NCBI RefSeq assembly: GCF_012910955.1
Contig: NZ_WTVQ01000006.1
Coordinates: 105,804-169,803 of the forward strand
DNA: 64,000 nt
Reading direction: 5' to 3'
Source: Aromatoleum diolicum
Lineage (GTDB): Bacteria; Pseudomonadota; Gammaproteobacteria; Burkholderiales; Rhodocyclaceae
The translations under genes and the position numbers were made by a program. Each line of letters opens with the position of its first letter. The first letter of the stretch is position 1. The notes beneath the pieces were generated by a model. The model was given only the letters and a program-made list of their open reading frames with translations, searched no databases and had not been told where the DNA came from. This document shows positions 51,982-60,220 of this stretch, in pieces.

Positions 51982-53085
51982 CTATTGGATGGTGACGACG
52001 GACCCCAGGCTGGATCCCGGCGTGAAGTCGATACCCCGTATTACGGGCACGAAGCGGTCGGTCAGGATGACGGTCTCGTTCGCGGTGCCATCCGGGTTCT
52101 CGCTGAGTTCCACGGTGCGCACCTTGTCCTTGTAGGTATCGCCCTTGATGAGGAGGATGCGTCCGCGCGCGGAAGTCACCACGCCTTGCGCCTGGCCTGC
52201 CGCCAGTGCGAGGGCGAGATGCCAGCGCCCCATCGCTCTCAGCGGCGGCCGGTGTTCCGCGTTGCCGCCACCGAAATGGATGCCGAACTGGGGCCACAGA
52301 CTGTGCGCGTAGAGGCGTTGCACCTCGGCGGCGAGCTGAGCCGCGTCGATCCGCACGGCGTGGAAACGAAAGACCTCCCCCGTCGTCACTTCGGGAACGA
52401 GATAGGGCTCCTCGGGCCACGTTTCCGGTAACACCCGATCGAGGAAATCGCCCTTGCCCCCCGCTCGCAACATGGAGGCGATCGCCGGCTCGGGTCGAGG
52501 CGACCGTCGCCGCACGCCGAATACGACACACTGCTTGAACTGCTGTTCGGGCGCCATGAAGAAGCGGACGCGGTCGAAGTTCCGGGCGATCAAGCTCGCG
52601 AACTCGTCATCGAAAACGTGGTACGGCACGATCAGGACCAGGATGCCGCAGTAGGCTAGGGTTGGGATCGACCTGCGGAAGAAAATCTTTTCCAGACGTT
52701 CGGCCTTCGCCCTATCGCCCGTGTGGGCCCGGTCGGCAACGGCGTCACCGTAGGGTGGATTGAGGAACAGCAACCCCATCGTACGCGGGCTGACGACGAC
52801 GTCCTGGATGTCGCTGTGGATCGCGACATCGAGCAAGGACTTGGCATACCAGGCGCGATCGGCGTCGAACTCAACGCCGAGAGCCTGGACCGCGGCGCCG
52901 CACTCGACCAGCGTGCCCTTGAGCGCGTGCAAGGCACATCCCTCGCCACAGCAGGGATCGAAGATGCGCAGATCGTCCCCGGCGATATCCAGGGCGCCGA
53001 TGATGCGCCCCAAGGTCGCTTCGTCGGTGGGGAAGTAACCGTTCTTGATGAAGTTGCGCGCCAGGCGCGGGAAGATCAGGGCCAT
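51982..53085 (-). CDS. DUF6094-like N6-adenine methyltransferase of the backbone
   Basis: This protein of 367 residues (start ATG 53085, MALIFPRLARNFIKNGYFPT) is a class I SAM-dependent methyltransferase. The SAM-binding motif is FDPCCGEGCAL (about 42-52) and the catalytic NPPYG is at about 109-113, as in adenine DNA methyltransferases. The second half is a beta-rich region of unknown role. A longer frame extends to 53586, but it would translate through the structured RNA and lacks a sensible start. Such enzymes recur in integrative elements and may mask element DNA from host restriction. Its leader holds a structured RNA copy. Confidence 0.8.
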   Translation of the reverse strand: MALIFPRLARNFIKNGYFPTDEATLGRIIGALDIAGDDLRIFDPCCGEGCALHALKGTLVECGAAVQALGVEFDADRAWYAKSLLDVAIHSDIQDVVVSPRTMGLLFLNPPYGDAVADRAHTGDRAKAERLEKIFFRRSIPTLAYCGILVLIVPYHVFDDEFASLIARNFDRVRFFMAPEQQFKQCVVFGVRRRSPRPEPAIASMLRAGGKGDFLDRVLPETWPEEPYLVPEVTTGEVFRFHAVRIDAAQLAAEVQRLYAHSLWPQFGIHFGGGNAEHRPPLRAMGRWHLALALAAGQAQGVVTSARGRILLIKGDTYKDKVRTVELSENPDGTANETVILTDRFVPVIRGIDFTPGSSLGSVVTIQ

Positions 53086-53157
53086 GATGCCTCCGTGAGG
53101 GAATCGCGGTGCATCGGGCGCTACGGGCCGACGACGACCCGCGGGGGTGAGAAGTGG

Positions 53158-53201
53158 TATCCCGGAGCGAACGCTCCTGCCTGTTGCAGGGACTGACAGG
53201 C
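53158..53201 (-). ncRNA. Structured leader RNA, copy upstream of the methyltransferase
   Basis: On the minus strand GCCUGU pairs with ACAGGC around CAGUCCCUGCA. The second hairpin here is GGAGC-GUUC-GCUCC, wholly different in sequence from the other copies yet still paired. The loop has GUCCC where others have GCCCC, and the tail has GGGAU where others have GGGGU, so the pseudoknot pairing is kept by a double change. It ends 73 bases before the ATG. Confidence 0.8.
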
Positions 53202-53587
53202 TGCCGGGCGGATTGCACCGGCAACAGACAGCGTATGAACGAACTCCCAGAGACGGCCTGCACCCAGGCGGCCTGTGGGAACCCGCTGGTTCCGCTTCGG
53301 ACGGGAGTTTGGACGATGCCTTCGTCACACCGGCCGGCTCCGTCGCCAGCGGCGTGGGAGCACGAGGTGCACCGGTGCGAGACACCCCAATGGAAGGCCA
53401 GGGTGCCGATGAGAAAGGCGCGCGGGTCGAGTCGCCCACGCAAATGCCGCAACACATCGGGCGTGTTGCTGCCCAGCTATCAATGACGCCCTGACGGGCT
53501 TTCCGAATCAGCGCCGGGTGCTGCGGCATTGATTCGGAAAGCCCGCGAACGGGCGATTGTTCCATCGGCCGCCATGGCCGACGCACG
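53202..53587. other. Intergenic stretch with a 16-bp perfect hairpin
   Basis: No gene is convincing in these 386 bases. The main feature is CGGGCTTTCCGAATCA at 53495-53510, exactly complementary to the segment at 53530-53545, with a 19-base loop. It lies 43 bases past the stop of the DUF3275 gene. No T-run follows, so it may be a processed 3' end, a protein-binding cruciform or a relic of a mobile element. Confidence 0.6.
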
Positions 53588-54247
53588 TCACATATCGGAC
53601 TTCGTGGCCAGGTATGCCTGGTACCGGTCCGACTCCTCCGGATACCACGTCTGCTCCTCGGGAATGAATCCGTAATGGAGACCGGACTTCAGGCGGTTCC
53701 GTTGTTCCCGGAAGCGCCGGCGGTCGTCGATCGCGGGGTCGAGCTTCACCGGCCGGCGCGACGTCACCAATGCATGGAGTTCCTCGCCGAACAAGGCCCC
53801 GTCAGACGAATCGTCGGGAGCCGGGCATGGGATCGCTTCGGACTCGTCAGGTGATGAATCGGCAGGCGTCCTGCTCGGACTCGCGTCCTGCTTTTCGGCG
53901 ACCGGTGCGCGCTCGGGCGCGGCCGCAGAGGAATCGTGAGTGGACTCGTCGGCTGGATCGGGCTCAGTCGTCGAGTCCGGAAGCGAGCTTTCCGTTCCGG
54001 CATGGATCTGCAGGTCGGCCAGGCGCGCCCGGATTTCCACCACCAGTCGGCCATTCGCGTTATAGGACCACGAGAAAATGCGCTGGATGGTGTAGTGGCC
54101 GGTATAGACGCCCTCCTCGAACTGATCGAGAACGGGATCCTTGACGCGGAACTCGCCAATGTCGGTGAGCAGGTCGCCCACACAGAATGGCCCGTTGGCG
54201 CCGTTGATGCGCTTGATGCAAAGGGAGCCCTCGACGGTCACGCTCAT
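53588..54247 (-). CDS. DUF3275-family mobile-element protein
   Basis: This protein of 219 residues (start ATG 54247, MSVTVEGSLCIKRINGANGP) fits the DUF3275 family, found in integrative and conjugative elements. The conserved N-terminal half reads VGDLLTDIGEFRVKDPVLDQF, then YTGHYTIQRIFSWSY and RLVVEIRARLADL. A Ser/Pro/Asp-rich low-complexity middle (about 85-150) leads to a basic C-terminal segment (DDRRRFREQRNRLKSGLHYGF). Function is unknown; the first half looks like a small beta-barrel. The leader holds a structured RNA 195 bases upstream. Confidence 0.78.
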   Translation of the reverse strand: MSVTVEGSLCIKRINGANGPFCVGDLLTDIGEFRVKDPVLDQFEEGVYTGHYTIQRIFSWSYNANGRLVVEIRARLADLQIHAGTESSLPDSTTEPDPADESTHDSSAAAPERAPVAEKQDASPSRTPADSSPDESEAIPCPAPDDSSDGALFGEELHALVTSRRPVKLDPAIDDRRRFREQRNRLKSGLHYGFIPEEQTWYPEESDRYQAYLATKSDM

Positions 54248-54441
54248 GGTTTCAACCTCCGTAGGATGGATCGGAGGCCTGCCCCGTCGGGGAGGCGCCC
54301 CGATGGGTGACAACTTCATAGAAGACGGATGTGGTCAGCCTGCCGGAAAAGGACCGCCAACTTTCGTCGGCGGGTCCGGTTTCAAGGAAGCACTGGTTTT
54401 CCGGGCCAGAGCGGGGGCGCTGACAGGCAAACCCATGTGAG

Positions 54442-54487
54442 AAAACCCCGGGCCGAAGGCCGTACCTGTTTCAGGGGCTGACAGATC
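54442..54487 (-). ncRNA. Structured leader RNA, copy upstream of DUF3275
   Basis: On the minus strand AUCUGU pairs with ACAGGU (one U-G wobble) around CAGCCCCUGAA. The second hairpin is GGCC-UUC-GGCC, followed by GGGGUU for the pseudoknot with AGCCCC. It lies 195 bases before the ATG at 54247, further away than in the other leaders. Confidence 0.8.
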
Positions 54488-54576
54488 GCGCTGCACACGT
54501 TTTTGCCGAAACGTGCAAAACGGTGGAAAGTCGGAAAGGCTCTCGAAGTGTGAACGGGCGCATCCAGGATGACGCG

Positions 54577-55056
54577 TCACCCGTCGGTACCGTTGCGTGA
54601 TTCAACTTGCTGCGGTGGACGCTCGAATCTCGTCTCCCCATCCACTTTGACGTGACTCAGCAGGAAGAGACGGCCCTTGATGATGGCACGCGCCTCCTGG
54701 GTCACTTGGCCGGTGGTCTTGTCCTTGACCTCGGCCGTGTACGAATGCGGGTAGATGTCCCCGACCTTGAACGCGACGAAAACCTTGCGGCCCGCATCGA
54801 CGTCCTGTTGCAACGACTGCACCAGATCGACGCAGGCGTCGTCGGTGACACGCACGTCGAAATAGCTATAGCTGGGATCCGTCGTGTCCCCGTGCAACGC
54901 GTTGATCGCGCAGGCGAGAAACGGCTTGCCTTGACGACCTCCGCCTTTGCGCGGATTCACCCAGCGAATGCGGGACAAGTATCCGCATCCCTGCGTGTGC
55001 AGATCAAAATACTCCTTGTCGGGAGCAGCGGTATTGGAGTGTGCTTGGTCGGACAT
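54577..55056 (-). CDS. DUF3577 (STY4534-type) element replication protein
   Basis: This protein of 159 residues starts at ATG 55056 (MSDQAHSNTAAPDKEYFDLH). It carries the DUF3577 hallmarks: YFDLHTQGCGYLSRIRWVNP, FLACAINALHGDT, YFDVRVTDDAC, VFVAFKVGDIYPHSYTAE and LSHVKVDGE. Members are annotated as ICE replication proteins of the STY4534 family, probably single-stranded DNA-binding. It is the first gene of the minus-strand backbone run, next to the replication origin. Its leader has a 10-bp perfect hairpin and a structured RNA. Confidence 0.85.
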   Translation of the reverse strand: MSDQAHSNTAAPDKEYFDLHTQGCGYLSRIRWVNPRKGGGRQGKPFLACAINALHGDTTDPSYSYFDVRVTDDACVDLVQSLQQDVDAGRKVFVAFKVGDIYPHSYTAEVKDKTTGQVTQEARAIIKGRLFLLSHVKVDGETRFERPPQQVESRNGTDG

Positions 55057-55097
55057 GATGATCTCCAAACAAGAAATCGGGAGATCTCACGCCCGAC

Positions 55098-55121
55098 ATC
55101 GGGAAGAGAGATCTTCCCGAT
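55098..55121. promoter_or_regulatory. Perfect hairpin in the DUF3577 leader
   Basis: ATCGGGAAGA at 55098-55107 is exactly complementary to TCTTCCCGAT at 55112-55121, loop GAGA. It lies 42 bases upstream of the start. The CCGATCGGGAAGATCT part also occurs beside the orphan RNA at 21.5 kb, so it is a conserved piece of this leader. Confidence 0.6.
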
Positions 55122-55140
55122 CGGGTGGGTGACGCTGACG

Positions 55141-55185
55141 AAGCCCCGAGCCCGAAGGCCGTTCCGGTTACAGGGGCTGACCGGA
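55141..55185 (-). ncRNA. Structured leader RNA, copy upstream of DUF3577
   Basis: On the minus strand UCCGGU pairs with ACCGGA around CAGCCCCUGUA. The second hairpin closes on a UUCG loop (GGCC-UUCG-GGCU). The tail GGGGCU is exactly complementary to AGCCCC in the first loop. Every stem base pair that differs from the other copies is changed on both sides. It ends 85 bases before the ATG. Confidence 0.82.
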
Positions 55186-55755
55186 CACTGCGCAGCCACT
55201 TGGCTGAACACTATGAATATTTTTACGCCCTGCGAGCGCAACCGTCAAGGCTTGGTTGATCGCCCATGGTCATGCCTCTGCCCCATGCGGGGCCTTCCGG
55301 GAAACCAGCGTTGCCACGTGGCGGCACAATCGAAGTAGCCGCGGCGATCTCGCCCAAGGCATTGATCGGATTGAAGGCGCGCCATCGAGCTGGATCGCAA
55401 TCGCAGCTTGAATTTTGCGTCGCGATCGACGATATTTCGCAGGTGGATCGGTCACGTTCGTACAACTCGCCTGGGTAAAGGGTTACCAGGAGTTCTGGGC
55501 GATTTTTGTTTTTCTCCTTGGGTGAACCTAATCGCCCTTCATGCTCGCATACCGATGGCGAGCCTGCTTGCAACTGAGCCAAGAAGCACTTCACGAAGCA
55601 TTCGTGATGCGCCCCGTCTCGCTACACGGTATTCAGTCCGGCTGTGCTGAGCAGTCCAGACTACGACTACCACGAGCGACGATCTCGACTTCCTTGCGCC
55701 GGACTTCCGTGACCCGCGTTTACGGCCGGAGGCCATTCAGCGTCCCGACGAACGC
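55186..55755. other. Gap between DUF3577 leader and the repA side
   Basis: No coding frame in these 570 bases looks real. Base composition is less GC-rich around 55380-55540. I see no iterons or clear repeats. Promoters for the two diverging sides probably lie here. Confidence 0.4.
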
Positions 55756-56115
55756 GTGCGACCAGTGCCCGTGAATGGCGTCCGACGGGCACAGGGTGAC
55801 GAGCGCGTCACGTCGCGGGTCACTGCCTCCTCTTTCGCTTCTGCGTTTGCGACAATCCACGACGAATATGGATGGGTGGAGATCGTGGAACGCACCGGTT
55901 CGCGGCGAAAAATCCGGTGGATTGAGCATCGGCCGGTGCCATCGGAAGCACGACGTCCCGACGAGTTGGATGCGGAACTGCTTACCGTCTGGGAGGACTG
56001 GGTCGACGGCGACACGTTAAAGGCGACCTCCGGTCGGAAGGCGGAACCCATGCCAAGCAGCCGAATAAGCCTTCTGGTGAGCGTACAGAAATTCTTGGGA
56101 GAACGGGCAACCTGA
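55756..56115 (+). CDS. Hypothetical protein upstream of repA
   Basis: This 119-residue frame encodes a mixed polar protein with EYGWVEIVERTGSRRKIRW in the middle and ELLTVWEDWVDG after it. It reads in the same direction as repA and ends about 100 bases before it. I recognise no family. The start could lie further in, since the first 25 residues look less protein-like. A small replication-associated regulator is possible. Confidence 0.45.
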   Translation: MRPVPVNGVRRAQGDERVTSRVTASSFASAFATIHDEYGWVEIVERTGSRRKIRWIEHRPVPSEARRPDELDAELLTVWEDWVDGDTLKATSGRKAEPMPSSRISLLVSVQKFLGERAT

Positions 56116-56217
56116 AGGGTCACGAAAGGCGCCGGGCCGAGAGGTCAACGTAAGCGACGCCCGAAGTCACGGCCCCACGAACGAGGGAGTTGGGAGCGAC
56201 AGGAGCACCGAGAAGCC

Positions 56218-57192
56218 ATGTCCACAACAAAGCCGAAAAATCTGACTTTTGATTTTCGTTCGGGACAACCCCTTCCGGCATGGGTGCGCGAAGTAATCGA
56301 CACGCATCTGGCCATCGAGGCCGAGGACGCCAAAGGCGCCGGATCCCTGGGTTTCATGGCCCGCGCCCTGATCATCGCGACGATGCCGTACAAGGATCCC
56401 AAGACGGAGGTCTTCAAGCGTCAGAACGGGGACTTTCGTCTGCGGATCATCGCCGGTTACGAAGGAGGCATTCCCTACGGCATCTATCCCCGTTTGCTGA
56501 TGTCGTGGGTATCGACCGAGGCCGTGCGCAAGCAAACGCCGGTGATCCAGTTGGGCGATTGCTTGCGCGCCTTCCTGCACGACGTCATGGATTTGCGCAG
56601 CACCGGCGGCGGCCCACGCGGGAGCGGTAGCCGCGTCGCCGAGCAGATGAAGCGACTCTTTGGCTCGCTCATTACGGCGCACTACACCGGCACCCAACAG
56701 CAACGGGGATTCCTGCTACGGAACGTCCTCATCGCCGACGAATTGCAGTTGGACGACGCGGTGTTGACCGGACTGTGGACGCCACAGCAGGCTCACGAAG
56801 CCGGCCGATGGCAATCGCAAGTGCGGCTTAGCAACGGGTTCTTTGAGGAATGCATCAACAACCCCGTGCCGATCGATCTCCGCGCCTACAAGGCGTTGCG
56901 CGGCTCGCCGCTGGCGATGGACATCTACACCTGGCTTACCTACCGTATGAGCTACACACAGCGACGCAGCCGTCCGATTCGCTGGGAACCGCTGATGTTG
57001 CAGTTCGGCTCCGATTACGGCACTGAAACCGCGCAAGCCGTGCGCGACTTCAAGAAGGCATTTCTCAAGGCGTTGAAGCTCGTACTTGTCGTCTATCCGC
57101 AGGCCTGTGTGGAGGTTCGCGATGCTGGGGTCGTGTTGCTGCCCTCTCGCCCCCACGTATTGCCGCAGCAGATCCAGCGCGACCTCTTTTGA
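56218..57192 (+). CDS. repA: Plasmid-type replication initiator RepA
   Basis: This 324-residue protein fits the plasmid-encoded RepA family (PF04796 type). Typical stretches are GSLGFMARALIIATMPYKDP, GIYPRLLMSWVSTEAVR, LGDCLRAFLHDV and IDLRAYKALRGSPLAMDIYTWLTYR. Such proteins bind iterons and open the origin. Six iterons begin two bases after its stop codon. The gene reads away from the minus-strand backbone. RepA plus iterons means this stretch either replicates or once replicated as a plasmid, whatever its present location. Confidence 0.88.
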   Translation: MSTTKPKNLTFDFRSGQPLPAWVREVIDTHLAIEAEDAKGAGSLGFMARALIIATMPYKDPKTEVFKRQNGDFRLRIIAGYEGGIPYGIYPRLLMSWVSTEAVRKQTPVIQLGDCLRAFLHDVMDLRSTGGGPRGSGSRVAEQMKRLFGSLITAHYTGTQQQRGFLLRNVLIADELQLDDAVLTGLWTPQQAHEAGRWQSQVRLSNGFFEECINNPVPIDLRAYKALRGSPLAMDIYTWLTYRMSYTQRRSRPIRWEPLMLQFGSDYGTETAQAVRDFKKAFLKALKLVLVVYPQACVEVRDAGVVLLPSRPHVLPQQIQRDLF

Positions 57193-57193
57193 C

Positions 57194-57491
57194 GCGCTGA
57201 AGAACTCCCGCCGCCCGAACTACCCGTTGCACGCCAGCCGAGAATGGCCCGGCACGCGTCGCTGCGCGCTGCCGTCGCCGCGATCCGTTCCGCGCTGACC
57301 AACTCCCGACCAAGTGCGCTGAAGAACTCCCGGGCCGTCCTCCCGGGCAGTGGAAAACCCTGTAGATAACCCAAGTTATCCACGCTGAACAACTCCCGCA
57401 CGGTTTTCCCCTTAACAACAGGCAGTTAAACCCGTTTCGCGGACTTATCCACGCTGAACAACTCCCGGCAGCGTGCGCTGAACAACTCCCG
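57194..57491. other. Replication origin with six 17-bp iterons
   Basis: Six direct copies of (G/A)CGCTGAA(G/C)AACTCCCG start at 57194, 57292, 57316, 57382, 57451 and 57475; the second has CC in place of AG/AC. Two pairs are spaced 24 bases apart. TTATCCAC, close to a DnaA box, sits directly against the fourth and fifth copies, and TGTAGATAA at 57361 is a near match on the other strand. The block directly follows repA, the usual place for this plasmid type. Confidence 0.88.
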
Positions 57492-57572
57492 CCGCTGACT
57501 CACCCATCGCCCGGAAACCCGCGCCAGTACTGCCTTTGCGGCGATCGCCCGGGAGCTCCCCTGTAGTTATAT

Positions 57573-58430
57573 TTGTTTACCTATATTTATTCCTGTATGA
57601 GCTCGGCCTTCCGGTGGAAAAGAGCGCCGGCATGGCCGCAACGCCAGCAGCCATTCACCCCCAGCACGATCGAAGAGCTCGGCCCGGGCGGTGGCAACCG
57701 GGACGTCCTTCCCGGCAACAAGCGCCGCGTAGTCTGCAGAGAAAAGCCCCGACCTCGATAACCGGGTGCCATCGAAGCGCGGCATCCGAACGCCGCCACC
57801 CGCGCCGACCTCGAGGCCAAACTCGCCGACGCGCTTGCCTCCGCCAACGATCTCGCCACGGAGAACGAGCGTCAGGCCCGGCGCGTCGACGTCCTGGAAG
57901 ACACCTCGGAGGTCCTCCGGGCCGAGAAGGCAACGCTCACCGGAAAGGTCGCGCAGCTCGCGGCCGACCTCGATGTCACCCGCGACGAAGCGGCTCAGGA
58001 GCGTCGGACCGCCGAGGCCACCCGGACCGACTTGGCGAAGGCCACTCTGCGCCTCGAAGCGATTCCGGCGCTGGAGAAGGACATCGAACGTCTTCGGAAT
58101 GCCATCGATGCCGAGCGCACAGCGCGCACGGATGCCGAGCGCGCGGCGGCGACAAGCGACGCGAAGGCCGCGGGGCTCGCCGACCGACTGGCAGATGCCC
58201 ACGAACGCCACAGGCAAGCCGTGGCAAGCCTCGAAGGCCAGCTTCAGGAGCAGAAGCGGCGATCGATGAATCTCGAAACCGAGTTGTCGACGACACGGAA
58301 GGAAGCCCGCGCGCTGGCTACCAAACTCGCCGAGGTCACTGGCGAATTGGAGGCGTCACGGGCTCGGAGCGCGCACCAGCGGGACGCCGACGTGAACGCC
58401 CCTCCGACAGCCGCAACCCGCGACTCCTGA
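57573..58430 (+). pseudogene. KfrA-like coiled-coil protein, N-terminally broken
   Basis: From 57762 to 58430 the frame encodes a long Ala/Glu/Arg-rich coiled coil (for example DLEAKLADALASANDLATEN and GLADRLADAHERHRQAVASL). This matches the C-terminal part of plasmid KfrA proteins, which partner partition systems. No start codon opens this frame: a TAA stands at 57759-57761, and the only in-frame starts are internal, such as TTG 58032. The preceding 62 codons of the same frame read TIEELGPGGGNRDVLPGN, loosely like the KfrA DNA-binding end. A decayed or frameshifted gene is the best reading; a shorter protein from 58032 is possible. Confidence 0.55.
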
Positions 58431-58540
58431 TCGTCCCGTGGCCCACCGGCGCCTGTCGGTCAGTGCATCACCCACGCAGGGACGCTAACCGTCTTGGCCT
58501 GTGCACGCTACCCTGAAAAACATGCGACCAGGAGAGCGGC

Positions 58541-59443
58541 ATGACAGGCACCATCCTCATCGGAACGGCCTCATGGACCGACAAGGCTCTCATCGAGTCC
58601 GGACTCTTCTACCCCGACGACGTGAAAACCCCTGCGGGCCGTCTCCATTACTACGCCACCCAGTTTCCGGTCGTGGAGGTGGACAGCTCCTATTACGCCC
58701 TGCCTTCGGTGAGAAACGCCTTGCAGTGGGCAGAGCGAACACCTCCCGACTTCACCTTTGACGTAAAGGCGTTTCGCCTTTTCACACAACACCAGACCGA
58801 TCCGCAGGCATTACCGAAGGACATCCGGGATGCCCTGGGACCAGTGCAGAAAGCGAACGTGTATTACAAGGACGTACCGCCCGAGCTCAAGGACGAGTTA
58901 TGGACTCGGTTTGCAATGGCGATGGAGCCGTTACGTGCTGCCCAAAAGCTCGGGGTGGTGCTATTCCAGTTCCCACCTTGGTTCGTGCCCTCCAGGGCGG
59001 CTTTCGATCACATCCTGGAATGTGCTGAACGGCTCCGGGGATTTCAACTGGCGGTGGAGTTCCGGAACCGGACATGGTTTGAGGGCGATCGGGCGGCCCG
59101 GGTGATGGCGTTTGAACGGGAACACCGGTTGGCACACGTCGTCGTCGATGAGCCCCAAGGCTTTGCCAGCAGTGTCCCGGCACTGTGGGAGGTGACGTGC
59201 CCGCACGTGGCGATTGTCCGGTTTCATGGGAGGAACACCGACACCTGGGACAAGAAGGGACTGAGCTCGTCCGGGGAACGGTTCAACTACCTCTATGGGC
59301 CTGCGGAGTTGACGGAGTTGGCTGAGAAGGTCCGAGGGCTGGGGAGGACGGCCAAGTCCGTGCATGCAGTCTTCAACAACAACTTCGGTGACTATGCGCA
59401 ACGGAACGCGGCCCAGTTCAGGCAGATGATCCAGGGGCTATGA
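58541..59443 (+). CDS. DUF72 (YecE-like) TIM-barrel protein
   Basis: This 300-residue protein is a DUF72 family member. It begins ILIGTASWTDKALIESGLFYP and includes FPVVEVDSSYYALPS, FTFDVKAFRLFTQH and LAVEFRNRTWF, with VRFHGRNTDTW near the end. The family forms a TIM barrel and may have nuclease or sugar-related activity; no function is settled. ATG 58541 follows AGGAGAG. It stands alone between the kfrA-like remnant and the H-NS-like gene. Confidence 0.88.
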   Translation: MTGTILIGTASWTDKALIESGLFYPDDVKTPAGRLHYYATQFPVVEVDSSYYALPSVRNALQWAERTPPDFTFDVKAFRLFTQHQTDPQALPKDIRDALGPVQKANVYYKDVPPELKDELWTRFAMAMEPLRAAQKLGVVLFQFPPWFVPSRAAFDHILECAERLRGFQLAVEFRNRTWFEGDRAARVMAFEREHRLAHVVVDEPQGFASSVPALWEVTCPHVAIVRFHGRNTDTWDKKGLSSSGERFNYLYGPAELTELAEKVRGLGRTAKSVHAVFNNNFGDYAQRNAAQFRQMIQGL

Positions 59444-59576
59444 CGGGGCCCAGACTGATAGCAGGACACCTTCGACAACGGCGATCGCCGAGTCGTCCAA
59501 CGCGGGGCTTCAAAGCTCCTTATACTTCGCACCGTATACGTCGCTTCCTGCAGCTATCTATGGTGAACTCCCCTCT

Positions 59577-60050
59577 ATGCCGGTGAATCTCAGCAACTAC
59601 TCTCTTACCCAACTCAAACAGCTTCGCGCGCGAATCGAAAAGGAGATCGCAAGACAGCAATCGACCGGAAAGGACGCCTTGCTGAAGAAGCTCAAGAGGA
59701 TGGCTCGCGAGCACGGCTTGTCACTGGAAGACGTGTTGGGCGGCTCTCCCGACTCGGAAAAGCCGAAGGCCAACGACGCAAGACGCCCGGCGGCCCCCAA
59801 AACTCCTGTTGCAGTGAAATATCGTCATCCCTCTAAAATGGATCTCGCTTGGTCAGGGCGTGGCAGGAAACCTCGCTGGGTAGAGGCATGGCTGGCTCAC
59901 GGCGGCGCTCTCGACGCCCTCGCCACTGCAGCAGCCAAATTCGACAAGAAGCAGCAGCGTGTGGCAAAGGCAGCCGCCGATTCAGTCACCCCAACACCTA
60001 CGGTTGCCCCTGTAGCTGCCGCGGAAGCAGAGGTAGCGCCGGCGAACTAA
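59577..60050 (+). CDS. H-NS-family nucleoid protein
   Basis: This 157-residue protein has the bacterial H-NS-family layout. An N-terminal coiled-coil dimerisation part (SNYSLTQLKQLRARIEKEIA) is joined by a Lys/Ala-rich linker to the DNA-binding end YRHPSKMDLAWSGRGRKPRW (residues 82-101). An Ala/Pro/Val-rich tail follows. Such proteins bind AT-rich DNA and silence acquired genes. One carried on a mobile element can hide the element from the host, and the AT-rich BREX cassette here would be a natural target. Confidence 0.9.
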   Translation: MPVNLSNYSLTQLKQLRARIEKEIARQQSTGKDALLKKLKRMAREHGLSLEDVLGGSPDSEKPKANDARRPAAPKTPVAVKYRHPSKMDLAWSGRGRKPRWVEAWLAHGGALDALATAAAKFDKKQQRVAKAAADSVTPTPTVAPVAAAEAEVAPAN

Positions 60051-60220
60051 CGCCTTGGCCCGCGGCTGTCGCTCCCCTTGCCCGACCACGCGTGACGGGG
60101 GCTGTGAATCGCCCCGCCTCACCGACGTTTTTTCGGCCAATGCTGTCGGCCAGCCCGCGTGAATTGAGCGGCGGCAGTGTTGCGAAAAACGGCCGCACGC
60201 CTCGGTGCTTGGCAGGTCTC

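Noticed and set aside
51982..53586. 534-residue version of the methyltransferase
   Set aside because: The extra N-terminus would translate through the structured RNA and has no family character; ATG 53085 gives the natural start.
57567..58217. 216-residue minus-strand gene after the origin
   Set aside because: It is antisense to the coiled-coil frame of the kfrA-like remnant, which has much clearer protein character.
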